From Palsa-504 sp003136255 (GTDB taxonomy: Bacteria > Actinomycetota > Actinomycetes > Streptosporangiales > Streptosporangiaceae), in NCBI GenBank assembly GCA_003136255.1, contig PLDT01000320.1, positions 1 through 15,879 on the forward strand: a DNA stretch of 15,879 nucleotides. The letters are read 5' to 3'. The notes under the pieces are model-generated. The model ran no database searches. It was not told the origin of the DNA and saw nothing but the letters and a program-made list of their open reading frames with translations. Positions 6,738 to 13,174 of this stretch are shown in pieces (position 1 is the first letter of the stretch; each line of letters begins with the position of its first letter). The translations under genes and the position numbers were made by a program.

Positions 6738-7875
6738 GCTCGGATCCGGCTCGCTGGGGGCGTCNNGCGTCTGGCTCGCTGCGCCCGTCCGGCTCGCTGC
6801 ACGGTTCGGGCACCTTGGCGCGCCGCGGTGTCCGCTTGGGCCGCCGCATCCGCGCCCGTGCGGGCGGTGCCACCTGGTCAGGCGTCTGCGGGGTCCGGAC
6901 CGGCTCGTCCGCACCGTCTGGACGATCGTCGAACGTCACCTCGATGTGCTGTTCAGGGCGCCGCTGGTTCTGCAGGGCCTGCATCGCCATGCTGGCCCGG
7001 TCGGCCTCGGTCAGCGGCGGCTGAACGATGGCCCGCGGCCACAGCCGGCGGGCCAGCACCACATTGATCTCGGCGCTGTACACGGTGACCTCTACCGCGA
7101 TGTAGATCCAGGCGACCAGGCCGAGCACATCGGCGAATACGCCGTAGACCGAGTCGCTGTGCAGGTAGTGGTGCACCAGCCAGGTGCCGAGGACCTGCAG
7201 CACCGTGTACAGGATGCCGCCGGTGATCGCGCCCGGGAGCAGCCTGCCGGTCGGCACGCCCTTCGGCGTCAGCACGCGGAACGCGCCGAGGTACATGCCG
7301 ACGCTGAACGCCGCGGTCACCAGCTCGAGCGGGATCTTGACCGCCAGCCCGCTGTGCAGGTAGGTGCCCAGGCTGAACAGCCCGGTCGTGACGATCACGC
7401 CCGCACCGAGCAGGGCGAGGAACAGGACCGCTCGCCCGAGCCGCGGGACGTACCCCGGCCTGGCCGGCCCGGGCAGGTTCCACACCTGCTCCATCGTGAA
7501 CAGCCCGGCCTGAGCCAGGCCGGTCGCGCCGTAGACCAAGGCAATGAGGCCCACGACCAGCCCGATGATGCTCGAACGATGAAGCGTATGCACGTTGCCG
7601 GTGAGCGTCTTACCGAGCAGCGGGACCTGGCTGGCCACCGCGTTCAGCACGTCCGTGCGGAACGCCTGGTTGATCGACGCGACATAGCCCAGGATGGTCA
7701 CCAGGACCAACAGCAGCGGGAACAGCGCGACGAATGTGGAATAGGCCAGGTTGGAGACCAGCACGCCGCCGTTGTCGTCCCCGAACTTCTTGATCACGCC
7801 GAAGACGAACGCGGTCGGCGTGTACCGCCGCTGGGTGGCGTCCACCGACCTGATCGCCCGCTCGACGGGATTCAT
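6717..7875 (-). CDS. YihY/BrkB family membrane protein
   Basis: An integral membrane protein of the YihY/UPF0761 (formerly 'ribonuclease BN-like') family, function unsettled. From the ATG at 7875, six hydrophobic segments fall at about residues 38-66, 100-125, 148-170, 180-200, 212-236 and 245-272. Family landmarks include NLAYSTFVALFPLLL at 42-56, GLFTMEQVWN at 124-133, LLPGAITGGILYTVLQ at 212-227 and YSAEINVVLA at 266-275. A hydrophilic, basic then SEPD-rich tail follows. A TTG at 7929 would extend the frame by 18 residues, but the ATG sits better before the conserved region. Two Ns at 6765-6766 break the tail: read literally, the frame runs on to a stop at 6670. With one base in the gap the tail continues SEPDADAPSEPDPSSASDRV and stops at 6717, keeping the SEPD pattern, so I adopt that end (about 385 residues). 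It lies 70 bases downstream of xseB and may be co-transcribed. Confidence 0.88.
6765..6766. other. Two-base N gap in the YihY gene tail
   Basis: The Ns fall in the SEPD-rich tail. Frame continuity of the repeat on both sides requires the true length to be 1 modulo 3 rather than 2, so the gap size is probably wrong. Confidence 0.75.
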
Positions 7876-7945
7876 CGCGCCTGCCTTGCTGGTGCCTGCT
7901 ATCCGCTTGCCCAGCAAAACGGCAGGCAAACCGGCCGAGCCGAGG

Positions 7946-8206
7946 TCAGAAGGGCGCGTCGTCCGCAGCGGCGGGCGGGTCGGAGTCGTCCCGCTTGGCC
8001 ATGGCCGCCGCGAGCCGGGCCCGCGCGCCGGCCAGCCATTCCTCGCACACCACGGCCAGCCGCTCGCCGCGCTCCCACAGCTCGAGCGACTGCTCCAGGG
8101 TCAGGCCGCCGGCCTCCAGCCGCTTGACCACCGCAGCCAGCTTGTCCCGGGCCTGTTCGTACGACAGGGTTTCCTTGGGCGCCGCCTCGGTGCCGCTATC
8201 CGTCAC
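7946..8206 (-). CDS. xseB: Exodeoxyribonuclease VII small subunit
   Basis: The 86-residue small subunit of exonuclease VII, which forms a complex with XseA that degrades single-stranded DNA from either end in the cytosol. Family landmarks are LSYEQARDKLAAVVKRLEAG at 14-33, GLTLEQSLELWERGERLA at 34-51, and the helical CEEWLAGARARL at 54-65. Length is normal. The start is the GTG at 8206-8204, only 4 bases after the xseA stop; the ATG overlapping that stop runs straight into TGA and cannot be used. The acidic tail DDSDPPAAADDAPF is typical of actinobacterial versions. Translational coupling to xseA is likely. Identification is secure. Confidence 0.96.
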   Translation of the reverse strand: MTDSGTEAAPKETLSYEQARDKLAAVVKRLEAGGLTLEQSLELWERGERLAVVCEEWLAGARARLAAAMAKRDDSDPPAAADDAPF

Positions 8207-8210
8207 GGCA

Positions 8211-9257
8211 TCACACCCTATCGTCGGCGCGGACGGTGAGCTGATCCGCCGCGAACCGGACCGTCAGCGTCTCACCCGGGTCCACTTCGGCCGCGCCGCG
8301 GACCACCCCGTCGTTCAGATGCTGCACGATCGCGTAGCCGCGGCTGAGCGTCGACGCGGGCGAGAGGGCGAGCAGTCGGGCCCGGGTGTGCCCGAGATCG
8401 TCGCCGCCGCGGGCCAGGCTGGTGGACAGCGACAGCCGGGCCCGCTGCAGCAGGGCGTCGACCCGCTCGGCCTGGCGTTCCACCTCCCGCACCGGGTCGG
8501 CCAGGGCCGGGCGCGACCTGGTGGCCTGCAGCCAGGCCGTCTCCCGGTCCAGCCAGCCGGTCACGACCCGCCGGGCCCGGTCACGCAGCTGGCCGATGAG
8601 CGCGAGCTGCTCGCTGACGTCGGGCACCACCCGCTTGGCCGCATCGGTCGGCGTGGACGCGCGCAGGTCGGCCACGTAGTCCAGCAACGGCGTGTCCTGC
8701 TCGTGGCCGATCGCGCTCACCACCGGAGTCCGGCACGCCGCGACGGCCCGGATCAANNNNNNNNNNNNNNNNNNNNNNNNNNNNNNNNNNNNNCGCTCGG
8801 CCGCCGAGTCGCGCCCGCAGATGAGGCCGATGACCCGGGGCAGGAAGGGAAGAGCACGTTTTCGTTCGGCAGAAAAGAGGCCTTCCGCACCGAGCTGGCG
8901 GCGCAGCCGTTCCAGCCGGGCCAGCAGCTCGCCCACGCCCACCGCGCGGATCTCGAGCGCGGTCAGGGCGAACGAGCCCCGGTTGGCGTTGAAATCCGGC
9001 CGGGCGAAGATCACCACCCGGGCCCCCTCGGCGGGTGTCGGCTCGGCCGCGTCGAACACCTGCCGGGTGCAGATAACCCGCACCGATACGGCCGCGACCG
9101 GGTCGCGCAGGGTCAGGAACACCGCGTTGCCGCGGACGGCGGCCTCGGCGATCTGCCCTTCCACCCAGATCCGGCCGAGCCGGCCGATCCACCCCCCGAC
9201 CAGTTGCAGGACGGTGCGGACCGGAACGGGCGACTCCGCCGACGTGTCCAGGCTCAC
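8211..9257 (-). CDS. xseA: Exodeoxyribonuclease VII large subunit, interrupted by an assembly gap
   Basis: Catalytic subunit of exonuclease VII. The N-terminal part (about residues 10-105) is the nucleic-acid-binding OB-fold, with GRLGRIWVEGQIAE at 25-38. The nuclease domain begins with LPRVIGLICGRDSAAE, then 37 Ns follow, then LIRAVAACRTPVVSAIGHEQ, DTPLLDYVADLRASTPTDAA and the helical C-terminal region ending in LSRGYAIVQ and the final strands. Homologues have roughly 65 residues between SAAE and L-I/V-R-A-V, including the glycine-rich RGGGS-x-EDL motif. The 37-base gap is therefore far too short (about 190-200 bases expected), and the missing part is an assembly loss rather than a real deletion. 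The frame is kept across the gap. The start is the GTG at 9257-9255, overlapping by one base the TAG of the upstream gene, with GAGGAG directly before it. Confidence 0.94.
   Translation of the reverse strand: MSLDTSAESPVPVRTVLQLVGGWIGRLGRIWVEGQIAEAAVRGNAVFLTLRDPVAAVSVRVICTRQVFDAAEPTPAEGARVVIFARPDFNANRGSFALTALEIRAVGVGELLARLERLRRQLGAEGLFSAERKRALPFLPRVIGLICGRDSAAEXXXXXXXXXXXXXLIRAVAACRTPVVSAIGHEQDTPLLDYVADLRASTPTDAAKRVVPDVSEQLALIGQLRDRARRVVTGWLDRETAWLQATRSRPALADPVREVERQAERVDALLQRARLSLSTSLARGGDDLGHTRARLLALSPASTLSRGYAIVQHLNDGVVRGAAEVDPGETLTVRFAADQLTVRADDRV
8757..8793. other. 37-base N gap inside xseA
   Basis: The flanking residues show that the gap removes the glycine-rich catalytic motif region of XseA. 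The reading frame is preserved (37 is 1 modulo 3, as needed), but about 65 residues are expected here instead of 13. Confidence 0.85.
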
Positions 9258-10057
9258 TACTCCTCGCCCTCCGCCTCCGGTCCTACGTCGTCCTGCACCT
9301 CCGCCTCCACGTCTTCCCGCGCTTCGATCTCGGCTTCGGCCTCTGCTTCTCCCCGTTTGTCGGCGCTGGTCTCGTCCTCCAGCTTGGCGATCCGCCGCTC
9401 GAACATGGCGATGACGTCGGCCCGGTCCGCGTGCGCCTGCTCGTACCCGACCAGCTGCCTGAGCTCCGCGGGATCCAGGTTCCGCAGCCGCGCGCGCAAC
9501 GACGCGATGGACAGCTCGTCGTAGTTCGGCAGCGGCGCCACCGCCGCCGGGGCCGCGGCCTCGGCCCTCTTAGCGCGCCCGGCTGCCGGAGCACCGACGG
9601 CCGGGGCCGGGGCCTTGGCGTCGGCCGCCGCTTCCGCACTGGTGAGCAGCCGCACGTTGCCGGTCTTGTCGAAGTTCCTGGCCGCCGGAACCCGCGCGGC
9701 CGCCGGAGCCGAAGCCGCCGGAGCCGCCGCGGCCGAAGCCGGAGCCGCCACGGCCGGAGCCGGAGCCGAAACCGCCACGGCCGAAGCAGGAGCCGCTGAA
9801 GCCGAAGCCGCCACGGCCGAAGCGGGAGCCGCCGCCGGAGCTGACGGCGCCGAAGAAACCGGGGCCGGGGCCGGGGCGGTGTCGGCGCGCGTCTGCGATG
9901 GCTCGGGCGCGCGGGCCGGCGGAACCTGCTGGCTGGCGGACGTCTTGTTCCTGAGCTTGTCCGTGATGAGCAGGAGCTGGCCGATCCCGGCGAACACCCC
10001 GCGCAGCGCCTGCGCCGGCGCCTCTTTAATACGTTCACTAACCTGCGGGACGCGCAT
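9257..10057 (-). CDS. Lipid-droplet-associated-type protein (Rv1109c-like), Ala/Pro-rich
   Basis: A 266-residue protein with three regions. Residues 1-38 are an amphipathic to hydrophobic helix (ERIKEAPAQALRGVFAGIGQ, then LLLITDKL). Residues 45-175 are low-complexity Ala/Pro/Ser. Residues 176-228 form the conserved helical module NYDELSIASLRARLRNLDPA, ELRQLVGYEQAHADRADVI and MFERRIAKL. A strongly acidic tail (229-266) follows. The C-terminal module and the position between xseA and ispH match the actinobacterial family annotated as lipid droplet-associated (M. tuberculosis Rv1109c position). The start is the ATG at 10057 with AAGGGAG upstream. The stop overlaps the xseA start by one base, so translation is probably coupled. 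The helix at the N-terminus could bind a membrane or droplet surface, but that role is known only by family annotation. The Ala-rich part is encoded by degenerate 9-bp-phased repeats and probably varies in length. Confidence 0.75.
   Translation of the reverse strand: MRVPQVSERIKEAPAQALRGVFAGIGQLLLITDKLRNKTSASQQVPPARAPEPSQTRADTAPAPAPVSSAPSAPAAAPASAVAASASAAPASAVAVSAPAPAVAAPASAAAAPAASAPAAARVPAARNFDKTGNVRLLTSAEAAADAKAPAPAVGAPAAGRAKRAEAAAPAAVAPLPNYDELSIASLRARLRNLDPAELRQLVGYEQAHADRADVIAMFERRIAKLEDETSADKRGEAEAEAEIEAREDVEAEVQDDVGPEAEGEE
9700..9840 (-). repeat. Degenerate 9-bp-phased repeats coding an Ala-rich linker
   Basis: CCGCCACGGCCG recurs on the plus strand at 9745-9756, 9772-9783 and 9808-9819, with a near copy at 9724-9735. 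Exact copies are 27 and 36 bases apart, both multiples of 9, so they stay in frame within the Ala/Pro/Ser-rich middle of the protein. Confidence 0.7.
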
Positions 10058-10065
10058 GTCGCTCT

Positions 10066-10077
10066 CTCCCTTAGGGA
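10066..10077 (-). promoter_or_regulatory. Shine-Dalgarno within a small dyad, lipid-droplet-type gene
   Basis: On the minus strand AAGGGAG ends 8 bases before the ATG at 10057. It is half of the dyad TCCCT-T-AGGGA at 10067-10077. The site supports this start. The dyad has too small a centre to fold as a hairpin and is probably coincidental. Confidence 0.6.
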
Positions 10078-10237
10078 ACTGGTACCTTGCAGCGCCCAGG
10101 CAGGCTTTCCCGACATCCCGGGCGTGTGTCGCTGTTAGTCAGCGCGTGTTCCCTGCCGGGTAATCTTCGCGCCTTGAGCCGCCAGGCCGCAAGAGCGCAG
10201 CTGACAGGCGGTGGGCCGGGCCCCGGACATGCTCGCC

Positions 10238-10243
10238 TACCAT
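10238..10243 (+). promoter_or_regulatory. -10 element of a probable leaderless ispH mRNA
   Basis: TACCAT matches TAnnnT and is followed by six bases and then the ATG at 10250, so transcription would start at or next to the start codon. No Shine-Dalgarno sequence precedes the ATG. No clear -35 hexamer is seen. Confidence 0.5.
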
Positions 10244-10249
10244 GGGCAT

Positions 10250-11218
10250 ATGCCTTCAAGTCTGCGACGGGTCCTGCTCGCCAAGCCGCGCGGCTACTGT
10301 GCCGGCGTTGACCGGGCCGTGCAAGCAGTCGAGATGTCGCTGGACAAATTCGGCCCGCCGGTCTACGTGCGCCGGCAGATCGTGCATAACACGCACGTGG
10401 TCGCCGAGCTGGAAAAGCGCGGTGCGATCTTCGTCACCGAGGTCGACGAGGTGCCATCCGGCGCGGTCGTGGTCTTCTCCGCGCACGGCATCGCGCCTGA
10501 GGTCCGCCGGGACGCGGAACAAAGGGGCCTGCGCGCCATCGACGCCACCTGCCCGCTGGTCACCAAGGTGCACAACGAGGCACGGCGGTTCGCGGCCAAG
10601 GACTACGACATCCTGCTGGTCGGCCACGCCGGCCACGAGGAGGTCGTCGGCACGTCGGGCGAGGCCCCGGACCGGGTGCGGCTCGTCGACGGCGCCGACG
10701 GGGCGGCGAACGTCCAGGTCACGGACCCGTCCCGGGTGGTCTGGCTGTCACAGACCACGCTGTCGGTGGACGAGACGGCCGAGACGGTCAGCGCGCTGCG
10801 GGAGCGCTTTCCGAACCTCATGGACCCCCCCAGCGACGACATCTGCTACGCGACCCAGAACCGGCAGGCGGCGGTCAAGGTCATCGCGGCCGAGTCCGAC
10901 CTGGTCATCGTGGTCGGCTCGCCGAACTCTTCGAACTCTGTCCGCCTGGTCGAGGTGGCTAAGGACCATGGCGCGCCCGCCTACCTGGTCGACGACGCGA
11001 GCGAGGTCGACGAGCGGTGGCTGGACGGGGTGGCCACGGTCGGCGTGACCAGCGGGGCCTCGGTGCCGGAGGAACTGGTGACCGCGGTGCTCGGCAGGCT
11101 GGCCGACTGCGGGTTCGGCACCGTCGAGGAGGTCGAGGCGGTCCCGGAGAACATGACGTTCGCGCTGCCGCGTGAGCTGCGGCCCTCAGCGGCCGCCCGG
11201 GCGGCCGCCGCGCGCTGA
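10250..11218 (+). CDS. ispH: 4-hydroxy-3-methylbut-2-enyl diphosphate reductase
   Basis: Last enzyme of the MEP isoprenoid pathway. It converts HMBPP to IPP and DMAPP using a [4Fe-4S] cluster, in the cytosol. The 322-residue protein has the three cluster cysteines: C17 in PRGYCAGVDRA, C101 in DATCPLVTKVH, and C199 in DDICYATQNRQ. It also has HNTHVV at 46-51, HAGHEEV at 126-132 with the proton-relay glutamate, and the substrate-binding SPNSSNS at 224-230. GVTSGASVPEEL at 265-276 is also typical. The frame is open further upstream (GTG at 10211, ATG at 10229), but the conserved protein begins with LRRVLLAKPRGYC, so the ATG at 10250 is best. A -10 motif six bases before it suggests a leaderless transcript. 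The last 33 bases overlap the end of the opposite-strand DUF6542 gene. Divergent from the lipid-droplet-type gene. Confidence 0.97.
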   Translation: MPSSLRRVLLAKPRGYCAGVDRAVQAVEMSLDKFGPPVYVRRQIVHNTHVVAELEKRGAIFVTEVDEVPSGAVVVFSAHGIAPEVRRDAEQRGLRAIDATCPLVTKVHNEARRFAAKDYDILLVGHAGHEEVVGTSGEAPDRVRLVDGADGAANVQVTDPSRVVWLSQTTLSVDETAETVSALRERFPNLMDPPSDDICYATQNRQAAVKVIAAESDLVIVVGSPNSSNSVRLVEVAKDHGAPAYLVDDASEVDERWLDGVATVGVTSGASVPEELVTAVLGRLADCGFGTVEEVEAVPENMTFALPRELRPSAAARAAAAR

Positions 11219-11692
11219 GCCGCCCGGTCGCCAGATCGCAGACCGCCAGATCGCAGGCCGGTAGCCGCGGCCGATGGCCACCACGATGGTCAGCGCCGTC
11301 GCGGTGAACAGCCAGGGCGCCGACGTGCCCAGCGTGACCACGATCCCCTCCGCGGCCAGGAACGTCCCGGACGCGGTAATCACTTCCGCGCAGGCCGACC
11401 CGACCAAGAACAGCAGCGGCGGGGCCACCACCACGGCGCGCAGGCCGCTGGTCCTGGTGTAGTAGGCGACAGCACCGCAGCCGCACACGAACGCCGCGCC
11501 GGCCAGCGTTCCCCAGCCGGTCCAGTCCGCGATCAGCTGGGTGACAAAGCACAGCGTGAACAGCGCCGCGACCGCCCCGCGGCCGGTGAGACGCACCGAG
11601 GCCCGGGGCTCCAGGCGCGGCGCGGTCCGACGGTCCGGTGTCGGCGCCCGCGCTGGCGCAGGTGTTGGTGTCTGCGCCCGGGTCTGCGTCAT
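11186..11692 (-). CDS. DUF6542-type four-helix membrane protein
   Basis: A 168-residue protein with a cytosolic Pro/Thr/Arg-rich N-terminus (1-35) and four hydrophobic segments at about residues 38-55, 60-78, 85-104 and 124-141. A basic tail contains the duplicated pentapeptide AIWRS/AIWRP. Position next to ispH and the membrane pattern with R-L-T-G-R-G-A before the first helix fit the DUF6542 family (Rv1111c position). No biochemical role is known to me. The ATG at 11692 overlaps the rmuC stop as ATGA, so translation is probably coupled to rmuC. Its 3' end overlaps ispH by 33 bases tail to tail. The family name is moderately sure; that it is a real gene is sure. Confidence 0.75.
   Translation of the reverse strand: MTQTRAQTPTPAPARAPTPDRRTAPRLEPRASVRLTGRGAVAALFTLCFVTQLIADWTGWGTLAGAAFVCGCGAVAYYTRTSGLRAVVVAPPLLFLVGSACAEVITASGTFLAAEGIVVTLGTSAPWLFTATALTIVVAIGRGYRPAIWRSAIWRPGGSARGGRPGGR
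11229..11256. repeat. 13-bp direct repeat in the tail of the DUF6542 gene
   Basis: CGCCAGATCGCAG occurs at 11229-11241 and 11244-11256, a 15-base period that gives the repeated AIWR(S/P) peptide. It is a small in-frame duplication. Confidence 0.8.
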
Positions 11693-12999
11693 CGACCCGC
11701 GCGCACCAGGCCCACCGGCCGGCCACTCTCGGACGACGGGGCCTCAACCGAGGCCAGCTCAGCCGGGCCGCTGGCCAGCAACTCGGGCGCGGACAGGGCC
11801 CGGCTCGTCTCCTGGATCGGCGCCAGCGGCTCGAGGTCGCCGTCGACGACGCCCAGGTCGTTCAGCCGCCTGGCGGTGACCAGCACCCGGCTCTCCAGCG
11901 AGCCGACCGTTTGGTTGTAGGCGGACACCGCCTTGGTCAGCGTGCGGCCCAACTGGTCCACGTTCCGGCCCAGCCCGCCAAGCCGTTCGTACAGCTCACG
12001 GCCGAGGTCGAACACGGCCCGCGCGTTGTCCGCCAGCGCCTCCTGCTGCCAGGCGTACTGGGCCGTGCGCAGCATCGTGACCAGCGTGGTGGGCGTGGCG
12101 ATGTGGACCTTGCGGGCCAGGGCGTACTCCAGCAGCCCCGGGTCGTGCTCCAGCGCCGGCGCCAGGAACGCCTCGCCCGGGATGAACAGGATGACGAACT
12201 CCGGCGACGGGCTCATCGCGGCCCAGTACGCCTTGCCGGCCAGCCGGTCCACGTGGTCCCGCAGGTGCCGCGCGTGCGCCTCCATCCGGGCGGCGCGCAC
12301 GTCCTCGTTATCGCTCTCCGCCGCCTCCAGGTACGCCGCGAGCGAGACCTTCGAGTCGACCACGATGTTCTTGCCGCCCGCCAGGCGCACCACCATGTCC
12401 GGGCGCAGCGGGCCGTCCGCCGAGGTCACGACGACCTGCTCGTCGAAGTCGCAGCGCGCGCTCATCCCGGCCAGCTCGACCACCCGGCGCAGCTGGAGCT
12501 CACCCCAGCGGCCCCGCGCCTCCGGCCGCCGCAGCGCGGTGACCAGGGCCTGGGTCTGCACCCGCAGCTGCTCGGAGGTCTGCCGGGCGATGGCGACCTG
12601 CTCGGCCAGCGCGGCGTGTGAGCGGGTCCGGGCCGCGTCGGACTCCCGCAGCTGGTCCTCGACCCGGGCCAGGGTCTCCTTCAGCGGCCCGACCAGGTGC
12701 TCGACCGCCGCCCGGCGGCTCTCGAGCTCGCCGGCCGCGTTCGCGTTCGCCGTCCGCAGCCGCCCCTCGGCGACCTCCAGGAACCGGGCCGTGCTCGCGT
12801 CCAGCGCCTGCGCGGACAGCGCCTCGAAACGCTCGGCCAGGTGCCCGTCCACCAGCGCGGCCCGCTGTTCGGCGACGCGCGCCCGCGCGCTGGCGTCCGC
12901 GCTGGCCGCCGCGAGCCGGCCGCGCGCGTACAGGAAACCGATCGCTGCCCCTATGACGATCCCGAGCAGCAAGCCGAGAAGCAACGAGATCGCACTCAT
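11689..12999 (-). CDS. rmuC: DNA recombination protein RmuC
   Basis: A 436-residue RmuC-family protein, thought to limit inversions and recombination at repeats and predicted to have a nuclease-like fold. Residues 4-24 are one N-terminal transmembrane helix. A long coiled coil (about 30-155) follows, then the conserved core: RGRWGELQLRRVVELAGM at 162-179, RPDMVVRLAGGKNIVVDSKV at 199-218 with the D-x-K pair in VDSKV, PEFVILFIPGEAFL at 266-279 and ATPTTLVTMLRTAQYAWQQE at 301-320. The C-terminal 50 residues are low complexity. The frame opens upstream to 13053, but the ATG at 12999 places the membrane helix at the N-terminus as usual. No clear Shine-Dalgarno precedes it, and a GTG at 13017 is an alternative. 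The palindromic repeats at 13088-13119 lie upstream. Coupled to the DUF6542 gene downstream. Confidence 0.95.
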   Translation of the reverse strand: MSAISLLLGLLLGIVIGAAIGFLYARGRLAAASADASARARVAEQRAALVDGHLAERFEALSAQALDASTARFLEVAEGRLRTANANAAGELESRRAAVEHLVGPLKETLARVEDQLRESDAARTRSHAALAEQVAIARQTSEQLRVQTQALVTALRRPEARGRWGELQLRRVVELAGMSARCDFDEQVVVTSADGPLRPDMVVRLAGGKNIVVDSKVSLAAYLEAAESDNEDVRAARMEAHARHLRDHVDRLAGKAYWAAMSPSPEFVILFIPGEAFLAPALEHDPGLLEYALARKVHIATPTTLVTMLRTAQYAWQQEALADNARAVFDLGRELYERLGGLGRNVDQLGRTLTKAVSAYNQTVGSLESRVLVTARRLNDLGVVDGDLEPLAPIQETSRALSAPELLASGPAELASVEAPSSESGRPVGLVRAGR

Positions 13000-13087
13000 A
13001 TGCAGCGATGATCGCACCCTGTCCGCAAATACTCCCGCCGACACGCCCGGCATCCGGTATGAAACCAGACGCCGGGGGCGAACTGAT

Positions 13088-13119
13088 CACGGACCGTGGA
13101 CGGGAAACCACGGACCGTT
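13088..13119. promoter_or_regulatory. Operator-like palindromes upstream of rmuC
   Basis: CACGGACCGTG at 13088-13098 is a perfect dyad around one base. A second copy with one change (CACGGACCGTT) lies at 13109-13119. The copies are 21 bp apart, two helical turns, and about 90-120 bases upstream of the rmuC start. The arrangement suggests cooperative binding of a dimeric regulator. No regulator is identifiable. Confidence 0.45.
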
Positions 13120-13146
13120 CGGCAAAAAGAGAATTAGTCCGAACGG
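13115..13146. terminator. Possible hairpin between the MoCo-sulfurase-like gene and rmuC
   Basis: CCGTTCGG (13115-13122) pairs perfectly with CCGAACGG (13139-13146) around a 16-base AT-rich loop, about 30 bases after the stop codon of the leftward PLP-enzyme gene. No T-run follows. It could terminate that transcript, or be another protein-binding dyad, since it overlaps the palindrome pair at 13088-13119. Confidence 0.35.
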
Positions 13147-13174
13147 CCGTGGTAGCCACCGCCAGGGCCCCGGG

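Noticed and set aside
6251..6802. A minus-strand frame upstream of glpX as a separate gene of about 180 residues
   Set aside because: It crosses the N gap, ends inside glpX, has mixed codon-position composition, and the opposite strand carries a better DUF4245-like match.
7995..9524. A 509-codon plus-strand frame opposite xseB and xseA
   Set aside because: Antisense to conserved genes and bridged only by the N run; the translation is low complexity.
9700..9840. Possible CRISPR array or satellite in the regularly spaced GCC-rich repeats
   Set aside because: Repeats are short, degenerate, phased in multiples of 9 and lie in frame inside a gene; no unique spacers or cas genes.
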